From the NCBI GenBank assembly GCA_039105265.1, contig JAPFFF010000003.1, forward strand, positions 3,472,001 through 3,536,000: a stretch of 64,000 bases of DNA, in the 5' to 3' direction. This DNA comes from Tritrichomonas musculus. Taxonomy: Eukaryota; Parabasalia; Tritrichomonadida; Tritrichomonadidae. Each line of letters starts with the position of its first letter. Within the stretch, counting starts at the first letter, position 1. The notes below the pieces were generated by a model. That model searched no databases, was not told where the DNA came from, and was given only the letters and a program-made list of their open reading frames with translations. Below are positions 50,342 through 58,408 of this stretch, piece by piece. A program made the position numbers and the translations under genes.

Positions 50342-50747
50342 TTATAAAGGTCATGATAGAAATAGGTGCATATTTGAATGGCGGTATTAAGAAATCGGTG
50401 TTAGACTTGTTATATCACTACTATATATTTGCCACGATGTTTACACTTCTTATAAAAATCCCGGAAAATAGGGTATTTTTTCTAGGGCTCAAATTTTAAA
50501 CGGATAAGAGTCTGTCCCTTTGTGCTAATTTTTAAACGGGCGTGGGGTGGGACCTTGGTTAATAGATTATCTCAATCCTGGTTTTTCTCAGCCGTAGGTT
50601 TGTAGACGTTTACTCTGAGATCGTAGGGTAGTGATAGTTAACTTTCTGAGAGGAAAATAAATAGATAAAAAGTAAATTAATTGTTTTATTAAACTTAATT
50701 CTTGAGAGTATTTCAATTTTACGTCCTCTCAATAAACGAATTTTAAA
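50342..50747. other. GC-richer repeat boundary zone
   Basis: This 406-bp stretch differs in composition from its surroundings. It has a direct repeat (GCTCAAATTTTAAACGG at 50487-50503 and GCTAATTTTTAAACGG at 50524-50539). Behind the second copy is CGTGGGGTGGGACC, whose 11-base core (50543-50553) recurs inverted at 52491-52501. It looks like transposon end sequence rather than a host promoter. Confidence 0.5.
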
Positions 50748-51308
50748 TTAGTCGGAATAATCATCATTTGTGCTTTCAATTGCACTTGATGTTGTACTTG
50801 AGAGTTGTGATAATGAATAAACTATTTGAACATGTTCTATTGGATATCGAATTCCTGCTTTTGCTCCTTGAGGTTTTCGAGTTCTTATATAATGTGTTCT
50901 TTTGGATGATTTTTTCGATTTTGGTGGTTTCTCTGGTACATAATCATCATCTTTATCATCAGAATCATCACTATAATCAGAAACATCAGAGGAATGTTCA
51001 GAAGCATTTTCGTCATTTTCACGTAATGTTTTATTAAGTCTTCGTTCTTCAATTTCTTGTTGATTACATTCAACTTCATCATGATCATCTTGCTGAAAAT
51101 CTTCTATTTCGTTTGTTGTATTTTCGATGTTTTCTGTTTCTGGTGTAATATTAAAGTCAGAATCTATGAAACAATTGTAAAAGCCTTTATCACGTGCTAA
51201 TTTGATGCAATCTTTGGACAATTCGTCTAAAATCCCATTTGGTTGTTTGAAAAAGTATTCGAAATCTCTTTTGTATATTTCTTTGTCTCTCTGTGTTCTT
51301 ATATTCAT
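50748..51308 (-). CDS. Acidic low-complexity protein, unknown
   Basis: A 186-codon frame with an ATG start. The first 50 residues (MNIRTQRDKEIYKRDFEYFF) are basic and helical. The middle is very rich in Glu, Asp, Asn and Ser (a run like SSDVSDYSDDSDDKDDDY), then a basic patch (PPKSKKSSKRTHYIRTRKP) and a Ser/Thr-rich end. Its ATG overlaps the stop of the frame at 51305-51475 as ATGA, so the two may be one gene interrupted by a frameshift. I recognise no family. The acidic-then-basic layout occurs in chromatin-associated proteins, but that is only a resemblance. Confidence 0.45.
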   Translation of the reverse strand: MNIRTQRDKEIYKRDFEYFFKQPNGILDELSKDCIKLARDKGFYNCFIDSDFNITPETENIENTTNEIEDFQQDDHDEVECNQQEIEERRLNKTLRENDENASEHSSDVSDYSDDSDDKDDDYVPEKPPKSKKSSKRTHYIRTRKPQGAKAGIRYPIEHVQIVYSLSQLSSTTSSAIESTNDDYSD

Positions 51309-51475
51309 CTCAAAGAAATGTTGTCGATTTCTTGTTTATCTTTTCTTTTTTGAATTACGGCTTCTCTTGCATGCAGATCGTCAAAATTTTGATTTGGTAA
51401 AACAATGTTGTTTGATGAATTCGAATATAAATTTGCTAATCTGGGATCTTTTCCTCTTCTTCCACCTGCATGCAT
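51305..51475 (-). CDS. Small basic ORF overlapping the acidic ORF
   Basis: From the ATG at 51475 this frame codes for 56 residues (MHAGGRRGKDPRLANLYSN..., ending QEIDNISLR). It overlaps the next ORF by four bases (ATGA). The sequence is charged and coding-like, and its end (REAVIQKRKDKQ) resembles the beginning of the next ORF in composition, which suggests one split protein. Frame continuing upstream to 51634 lies across a probable initiator and is likely untranslated. Unknown function. Confidence 0.35.
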   Translation of the reverse strand: MHAGGRRGKDPRLANLYSNSSNNIVLPNQNFDDLHAREAVIQKRKDKQEIDNISLR

Positions 51476-51546
51476 TCCTTTTGGTAATCTTTTATCATTT
51501 TCTTGTTGTTGTTGAGCTTTGGCGTTGGTGTGTGATTTGGAGAAAA

Positions 51547-51720
51547 TAATAAAAAGTGAAGTGAGAAGGCTGATTTTACTTTGGATATAAAATCTTGAAC
51601 TTTTGATAGGTTTTGTAGAAGTATTGTTTACCAAAGTGTATGATTAGCTCGAGCTTATTCGATTTCATTCGAAAATTTTTAAAATAACGTTTTTTTTAGT
51701 TTATACTTCACTTTTTATTA
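51547..51720. promoter_or_regulatory. Divergent promoter with 16-bp inverted initiator-like boxes
   Basis: ACTTCACTTTTTATTA occurs at 51705-51720 on the plus strand and, base for base, on the minus strand at 51547-51562. The boxes point outward across a 142-bp spacer. Each contains TCACTT, as at the PGK start site. The plus copy runs straight into ATG at 51720; in the minus copy the equivalent triplet is ATT. Confidence 0.5.
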
Positions 51721-52106
51721 TGTCGATCTGCTACTCACTAGAAGAGATGAATGATTTCCTTAAAGATATCGAGGAACCTGATCAATTGGATCCAAAAAAA
51801 CTTACACAACGCGAACAATTAATAATAGAACGAGTCATTAGTGACGGAATTGAAAATGTACGACATCGAAGCGATATTTTCGTGCATCATGATTCAGCTA
51901 CAAAAGAGAATTTCGTGACAATTACACGAGAAATTCCAATCGAACTTTTCAATCGATACAGCGATAAAGCAATTAAAGATGTATGGGTATTTCACAACAA
52001 AAGATTAGAAGGTGATCCATGTCCAGTGATTTATGAATTTAAACCTGATGACATTGAAAATAATCCTCAAGATGATACTACTGACAGTGATAGCAATAAC
52101 AATTAA
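51720..52106 (+). CDS. Small acidic protein, unknown
   Basis: A 128-residue frame starting at an ATG that overlaps the last base of an initiator-like box. The sequence is balanced and coding-like (helix SLEEMNDFLKDIEEPDQLDPKKL, then a beta-rich middle with FVTITREIPIELF and VWVFHNKRL, then an acidic Asn/Asp tail). No domain is recognised. It lies inside the segment bounded by the GC-rich inverted repeats and diverges from the acidic ORF pair. Confidence 0.45.
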   Translation: MSICYSLEEMNDFLKDIEEPDQLDPKKLTQREQLIIERVISDGIENVRHRSDIFVHHDSATKENFVTITREIPIELFNRYSDKAIKDVWVFHNKRLEGDPCPVIYEFKPDDIENNPQDDTTDSDSNNN

Positions 52107-52176
52107 AGAGTTTCAATAAACATTACTTAATTTAATCTTTTTTATTATTTTATATTTTTAATTTTATTCAATTTTC

Positions 52177-52428
52177 ATGATTTTAAATGTTGTCTATTAT
52201 GATCACCTCCTCACTTCATTTCCTAAGATGTTCGCCAAGCAAGAAGAGCCAGTGTACAGTGAAGCTAAAATCGAAGATTTCACAAATATTGTACCATTTG
52301 ATTTAGAACTTAATCTCAACGATTTCACACATTTTATTCTCTCTAATTCTACAACACCCGCTGATAATACTTTCAATATTACAAGAAAGCAACAAATTAT
52401 CGAAATTTTTACGATAATATTATGTTGA
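52177..52428 (+). pseudogene. Short ORF, probably a gene remnant
   Basis: An 83-codon frame on the same strand as the preceding small ORF, with a plausible internal start at MFAKQEEPVYSEAKIEDF. The reading frame after its stop (KAVHRNNLNELKSNIECLDNRVPPHDN) still looks coding-like for about 25 codons, up to the GC-rich inverted repeat, suggesting an interrupted gene. Unknown family. Confidence 0.3.
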
Positions 52429-52683
52429 AAGCTGTTCATAGAAATAACTTGAATGAATTAAAAAGCAACATTGAATGTTTGGATAATCGTGTCCCACCCC
52501 ATGATAATTAATTTATTATCATCTTTCCTCTACCATCAGATATTCATCCGATAAAATCTGTTAATCCATGGATGATGTTCTTAACAATGAATCACCTTTG
52601 AGATAAAGTGCACGTAGAAGAATTTGCAAATTTAGAATTTTGTGCTCAGATAAAGTTTTTAAATAACCAAAAAACCTTCAACT

Positions 52684-53805
52684 CTATTCGTTGTGTCGTT
52701 TCCTAGATGTGTATATGTTATAATAATGGATGGAGCCCAAGGTTTTTTTTTCTTTCAAAAGGTTCTCCAAAACTTTTGCGCCAAGGCCAGGTTCATTATC
52801 TTCATTGTATTCATTGAAACTATCAATAAGTTGTTCTTCAGTTATCTTCATGTTTATCATATCTTGGAAATTGTTATACATTTCTGTTCCAACTTTATCT
52901 AAAATGTTTTTTTGCTATATGATGATGACAATAAATTATAAAAGCATTTGGCATAAGTTCCATACCGTTTTAATTCCGTTGATTTGGCTTAAGTTCCTAT
53001 CAGTAACAAGAACACTTATATCGTCAATAACCTCTTTTAACTTTTTGAAATAATTGATGAATGATATTTGTTCTCTTGAATCAATTAGAGCGAATGATAG
53101 GAGTTCATTCCAGTAGTTTTCATCTACTGCAATCAAAGTAACTAGTGGGAGATCGTAATAATTAGTACAAGCAGTATCATCCATAATGATAACATCGTTA
53201 GCGTACTCATTTTAAACGATTCGATTATGGAGTATATATAAATCTTAAAGTTATTTTGATCATCTGTTATAACGAAATGTGTCCAAATTTTATGTATTTC
53301 AATTTCATTAATCATGTTTGCAATCTCATTTAACTTTTTATTACGTAATATTTCTCTTCTGATGTTGTACAACACATCTTTGGTGGAAGTTAAATTAAGA
53401 GAAAGCTTTGAATTTTGAGTTATTATTCCATATCTATTTGCCTCTTATTTTCTCTCTTTGGAATTCTGTTAAAACTTATTTATGAAATAAAAAAACACAA
53501 ATATATTTATTTATTGAAATATTTATTAAAAACAGGAAGATGTTGATAAAACGATCTTCGTTTTCCTGAAGCATTTTCAGATGACTCACATGTGTCTCCT
53601 TTATATGTTTCGGACGATAATTCTCTTCACAGTAGAAGGCTTCTAATGTCTCTAGGTCAAAATCTCTTATTGTGGCATCATCCAAAGACATAGGAGTAAA
53701 ATTGTCACTATTGTCCTGGGAAAAAAGTGGTACTTGATCTTCCTCTTTAACATTTGGAACTGTTTTGGATTCTTTTTGAGAGTAAGATTGGAATTCATGT
53801 TTCTA
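52684..53805 (-). mobile_element. Mutator-like (MULE) transposon remnant
   Basis: Several short minus-strand frames cover parts of a MULE transposase. The diagnostic piece (53184-52936) reads MDDTACTNYYDLPLVTLIAVDENYWNEL, which follows the MULE pattern 'DgTykTN.y.lPL..ivGvd', and continues with SFALIDSRE and VLVTDRNLSQINGIKTVW, the second catalytic Asp region. Upstream frames (53375-53142; 53805-53476) supply N-terminal and acidic leader sequence, and 52881-52684 supplies downstream sequence. At least three breaks separate them, so it is not functional. Terminal repeats were not found. Confidence 0.7.
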
Positions 53806-54484
53806 TTATGTCTTTGTCACTTCGAATTGCTTTACGAATGGATCGCTTCCAGAGTTCGGAGTCTTCCGTAGACTCCGTGATGATGAAGAAGTATTTCGTC
53901 GAGTATTGTGTGTAACATTAGGTTAATTCTTTTTCTGGAATCGGTTCCTGAAAATTATTCTCTTGAGACACGAATTCATCAAATGTATTCGTGTTATCTT
54001 ATAATTGTGACTCATTTCTGGATGACCTTTGTGAACTTCTGTTAACAGTTTCTAGTTCAGAATCGACGGTTAGCTCCTTTCGTTTTCGGACATGTTCAAC
54101 ATCATATCTATGAATTAAAAATGGTTAATTATATGACTTTAAACAAGCATTTAAAAATGTTCATAATCATTAATACTTCATTTTGCACTACATCCCTTTG
54201 CTTAAGTTCTCATGTTGAATACTAAAATCATCATTTACCGATGAACAAAATTGATGGAGCTAACTGATTATCAAGAGCCTGATGTTGAGTGACCCAAAAA
54301 ATTGTCGAAAATGAAAGAGCAGAAATCATCGATTTAAATATTTCGCAATTTGGTGACAAAACATTTCTTATGCTATTTTAATTAAATAAGTTTTAAAACA
54401 GGCCATTTTTAATAGTTTTCCATTTTTTCAATTGAATATTTATTTTTTTAACAAAAAAATTTTTGACATTATTCCTCAAATTTC
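53806..54484. other. Degenerate sequence next to the MULE remnant and promoter of the phosphatase
   Basis: The first 300 bp have coding-like composition on the minus strand (for example ITESTEDSELWKRSIRKAIR near 53820-53890) but are interrupted by stops, so they are probably more of the decayed element. The last 200 bp are AT-rich. CCTCAAATTTC lies directly before the phosphatase ATG and may be its initiator. Confidence 0.4.
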
Positions 54485-55498
54485 ATGGCTTCAAATCTCA
54501 ATTTTCCTGAAATCAGAAAGCGCATATTTCAAGGAGAATTAATCGAAGAAAAGACTGTTATGCAAATAATCTTTTTAATGATGGAATTAGTTCGCCGAGA
54601 AAATAATATTGTTCTTCTTGCAAGTCCGATTAACGTAGTTGGTGATATTCATGGTCAACTTTATGATCTAATTAGTTTATTTACGAAGTCAGGTTTAATT
54701 AAAAAGAATGGAGACGAATATGATTTTACTGCTATTCCCAGACAAAGCTATTTATTTTTAGGAGATTATGTTGACCGAGGGTACCAGTCTCTCAATACCT
54801 TTTTATTCCTTGCTTCGCTCAAGATACAATACCCAGATAAATTCACATTATTAAGAGGAAATCATGAATCGCGCCAAGTTTCTATGACTTATGGATTTCA
54901 CGCCGAAGTCATAGCTAAATATGGTCACCTAAAGATATGGAGTATGTGCAATGATCTCTTTGATTTGCTTCCAATTTCTGCATTAATTGATGGAAAGATT
55001 TTTTGTGTTCATGGAGGCTTATCTCCTGATGCACCTCTTATTGAATATATCTCAGAAGTTGAAAGGAAAGATGAAATACCAACCGAAGGTTTGGTTGCAG
55101 ACTTAGTGTGGAGTGATCCTCTTGAAGAGCTTGACCAATGGAGAAGAAATACTCGTGGAGCAGGATTTTTATTTGGCCCTAATAATTACACATCTTTTGT
55201 CCGTTTAAATAACCTATCATTAATAGTTAGATCTCACCAACTATGCATGGAAGGATATCAGAAATTTTACAAAAAAGATTCTAGCAAAACAGAAGATAAA
55301 GATGTTAGACTAATGACCGTTTGGTCTGCGCCAAACTACGCTTATCATGACAACAATAAAGCAACTTATTTAAACATAGATACAAAACATGGTGTTGATG
55401 CTCCATGGGAACTTGTCCCATTTGAAAAATTTGATGATCAAGACAAGAGAATACCTTCAAAATATCAAAGACCCATGATATCTTTTTATTGGGCATGA
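54485..55498 (+). CDS. PPP-family Ser/Thr phosphatase, PP2A/PP4/PP6-like catalytic subunit
   Basis: A 337-residue enzyme with an ATG start. All PPP metal motifs are present: GDIHG at 53-57, GDYVDRG at 93-99 and GNHES at 125-129, with downstream HGGLSP, DLVWSDP, RGAGFLFG, RSHQLCMEGY and TVWSAPNY. The last group is typical of the PP2A branch (PP2A, PP4, PP6). Two features differ from that branch: an 11-residue charged insert (KKDSSKTEDKD) behind MEGYQKFY, and a C-terminus ending SFYWA in place of the methylated YFL tail. Binding to standard PP2A scaffold and methyltransferase partners may therefore differ. The gene borders the repeat island. Confidence 0.95.
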   Translation: MASNLNFPEIRKRIFQGELIEEKTVMQIIFLMMELVRRENNIVLLASPINVVGDIHGQLYDLISLFTKSGLIKKNGDEYDFTAIPRQSYLFLGDYVDRGYQSLNTFLFLASLKIQYPDKFTLLRGNHESRQVSMTYGFHAEVIAKYGHLKIWSMCNDLFDLLPISALIDGKIFCVHGGLSPDAPLIEYISEVERKDEIPTEGLVADLVWSDPLEELDQWRRNTRGAGFLFGPNNYTSFVRLNNLSLIVRSHQLCMEGYQKFYKKDSSKTEDKDVRLMTVWSAPNYAYHDNNKATYLNIDTKHGVDAPWELVPFEKFDDQDKRIPSKYQRPMISFYWA

Positions 55499-55563
55499 TT
55501 TTAATAAAAAAGTTGATTTTTGTGATTTTTATATTATAAACTCACAGAAGTACTGTTTTAAGT

Positions 55564-55582
55564 AAAAAAAAAAAAAAAAAAA
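55564..55582. repeat. Poly(A) run of 19
   Basis: A homopolymer between the convergent 3' ends of the phosphatase and the BRSK-like kinase. Confidence 0.95.
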
Positions 55583-55622
55583 GAATTATGTAATCCGATA
55601 AATTTTAAAAAAGAACCTAAAT

Positions 55623-57487
55623 TTACAGGATCAAGGAGGCTAGAGCAGCAATAGCGCTGCAAATCGACTCACTTTCTTCTTGTGTTGGATTCTTCATCTG
55701 TAAATTAATTGTAATTGATTCAGGTGTTGAGAAAACAGCATCAATAATGATATATGTTTCTTTATCATTTTTACCCAGTAATTGTAAATCGTTTGGATGG
55801 AAGAAAACATAATTGTTATTCAAAATAATCTGTTCAAGTTCATTCATTAACTGTGCAAGAGGTATTATTATTGGACCAAACGATTCATTTATATCATATT
55901 GAATTCGGTTTGATGGTTCAACGTTGAACCAATTAACTCGATGTGCTAAGGAGAATCCATCAGGTGAAGAGATATCGGCTATGGGTTTCTTTCTGCCGTA
56001 AAGGTTGGATTGATTAACAACTCCTGATCCAAAACTATCATCGTCATTACTCACAGAAATTTCATCTGGAATAGGAACATTCATTGATTTTTCTGCTTTG
56101 TCCCAAGGAAGCTCATTTAATTGGATTTGCCTTGTAAGTAACATTACAAAAACTTTAACTGGGTTTGTATCACTTGCCAGCATTGATTCTTCTATTTCTT
56201 CTTGAGAAATACCAATTTTCATTAGTGAATTACGTACATCATCATTAACAAGACTAATGTCCATAGGACACGCGAAGTCAGGGAATGGTATTGGCGTTGG
56301 GACAATATATGGAGGAGGAAGACCAAATCTGAAAGCAGGATGCTCCTTGATCTCATTCATTTTGATTCTTTGAGCAGCATCAACAGTCATCATTTTTTGG
56401 ATAAGATCTTTTATATCAGGATGAAAATCAGGCATCGTGAAATGACCTCTTTTAACTTTCGCAAGAAGGTTTCGGATTGACGGATCATCAAAAGGTAAAT
56501 ATCCCTATGCATTAGTTTGAAATTTAAAAATATTTTATACCAATTAAATCCAATTCATGCTATGAAATGATAATTTTTTTTTAATTTTTGTAGAAATAAT
56601 AATAAAAAAAATGCTTTATACGAATTGAAAAACATTAAACATTAAGATAAAGTTTGATTGAAAAATAAAATTGCCAAATATTCGGATTCGGGGAATATGT
56701 CCAAAGTATTGATTATGAAACCGCAATTGTTTTGTTTAAAAGTTGTAAAAATAATTATAATTTGTTCGATTAGTTAAATAAATAAAACAATTGTAAATGT
56801 ATAAAAAATATATTATCATTAAAGCAATCATAGCATAAATGAATTAATTGGTATAAAAAAAAAAAAACATACAGCTAAAAGCGCAAAAAGAATTACACCA
56901 GCACTCCATATATCTGCAGCACATCCATCGTATGGATGACCTCTGATTACTTCTGGGGCTGCATAATGAGGCGAACCACAAGATGTTTCAGCAATTTTTT
57001 CTTTCATCCAACGAGCAAAACCAAAATCTGCAATTTTGATGTGCCCATTTGAATCCAAAAGAATATTTTCAGGTTTAAGATCTCTATGACAAATTGAGTG
57101 CGAATGTAAATAATCAAGACCATAAATGAGTTGCCTGAAAATATCTAAAGCAATGTCCTCACGGAGACTTTGTGCCCGAACTAGATAATCAAATAGTTCT
57201 CCATTTTCTGCATATTCAAGAACAAGATGTAAATGGCGAGGACCTTCGAGAACATCGATTAATTTGAGGATATGCGGATGATCGAGAAGTTTCATGAGAG
57301 CAATTTCGCGGTGAATTTTAGCTTCAAGGTTTGGCTTTTGTATAAAATTAGCTTTTTTAATGATTTTAATGGCAACAAATTGACCTGTGTTTACGTTTTG
57401 AGCAAGCTTTACCTTACCTGTTGTTCCTGTACCAAGCGTTTTCATCAAGTTATAATCACCAATTCGAGTTGTTGACATTTGCGTCAT
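55623..57487 (-). CDS. BRSK/SAD-like (AMPK-related) Ser/Thr kinase with one intron
   Basis: Two exons on the minus strand, 57487-56873 (205 codons) and 56504-55623 (293 codons plus stop), give a 498-residue kinase. The junction ALLA|GYLPFDD restores kinase subdomain IX in phase 0. Exon 1 has GTGTTGKVKL, K41, E61, HRDLKPEN at 134-141, DFG at 154-156 and the T-loop SCGSPHYAAPEV. Exon 2 completes the lobe (LAKVKRGHFTMPDFHPDIKDLI), then DVRNSLMKIGISQEEIEESML as a UBA-like segment, and ends with a KA1-like beta/alpha module (NRIQYDINESFG to the end). GYLPFDD with VKRGHFTMP is close to BRSK/SAD and yeast Gin4/Hsl1 kinases, which control polarity and cell-cycle checkpoints under LKB1-type activation. 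Confidence 0.93.
56505..56872 (-). other. Spliceosomal intron, 368 nt, GTATGT...ACTAATGCATAG
   Basis: On the minus strand the donor GTATGT (56872-56867) directly follows exon codon GCT and runs into a T tract. The acceptor ends ACTAATGCATAG (56516-56505). The 3' motif fuses a branch-point-like ACTAAT to the AG, as in the ACTAACACACAG motif known from Trichomonas vaginalis. Removing the intron rejoins a conserved kinase subdomain exactly in frame. Confidence 0.92.
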
Positions 57488-58408
57488 TTTCTTAAATTAT
57501 TTAAAATCAATAAATTTTTATTTCACATAAAAGTTTATTTTTCTTTTTAACACATCACTTCATTCATCATCTATCTCATATTTTTTTATTATGTTTTTCC
57601 ATAAGAATAATTATTTCCATTTTGCTTATGTTTTCATTATAATTGAATATTGAAAAATTTCCATATTAAAAAATCAAGGTTAAGAAAATTGAAACAATAA
57701 AAATCTTAATGTATTGAAATTTGAAATGGTTAAAATCTTTTCATCACAATAATATATTAAAGGTAAGGGAATTTGAATGGTGCTATTTTAATGAACACCT
57801 ATTCTTTTTTTATTAATACACATTGAATCAAAATCATTGGGAAATTAATTCCTTAACCAATCAATTTAAACGTTAAAGATATTTTGTAATAATATTTTCA
57901 AAAGGTTTATAATTTCGCTTTATTATATGATGCTATTTATTATTGATAGTTAAATATCAATGAGTAAATATTCATTAAAACTTCAGATTCTAAAGCAAAC
58001 TAATTTTTTAATGTTTTCAAATTGCAACCACTTTTATTATCTAAGAAATTTAACACATTCTAGCCTGCTACAAATATGATATAAACATTTTATGCATCTA
58101 ATTCAGCTGGTAACATTTTGAAATTGGCAAATATATTGAATAATTAAATGGCATGATCTATATAACCACCAATGACTCATTATTGCAAGTAAACCTATTA
58201 TTATTTTAATAATATCTGCTTTTTTCGTCTAATTTTTAAATTTCAATTCACCATTATTTTTGGAAAATATGGAACAATGAAAAACAATTTATTACACATG
58301 CTTAATTACTTGAAAAATAACATATTAATTTTTAATAATGAAAAACATTTTATTCTTATTTGTACGACAATAAACGGTTCCCTGACCATTATAAAATCAT
58401 ATTGATAT
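57488..58408. other. Divergent AT-rich intergenic region, nothing recognised
   Basis: A gap of 921 bp between the starts of the BRSK-like kinase and the mannosyltransferase. It shows only A/T-rich sequence, without a credible ORF, repeat or RNA gene. Confidence 0.5.

Larger units (their letters stand above)
50543..52501. mobile_element. Candidate 1.96-kb element bounded by 11-bp inverted repeats
   Basis: TGGGGTGGGAC at 50543-50553 and its exact complement at 52491-52501 face each other across 1959 bp. Eleven matching bases of about 80 percent GC are unlikely by chance in DNA this AT-rich. The interior holds divergent small ORFs (50748-51475 on minus, 51720-52428 on plus) around a central promoter-like region. 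No transposase is encoded, and no target-site duplication is evident, so it may be a non-autonomous element or two ends of different elements. Confidence 0.4.

Noticed and set aside
48073-54200. Whole repeat island as one large Polinton-type element
   Set aside because: No polymerase, integrase, capsid or packaging ATPase signatures; the pieces fit separate small DNA transposons and unknown ORFs.
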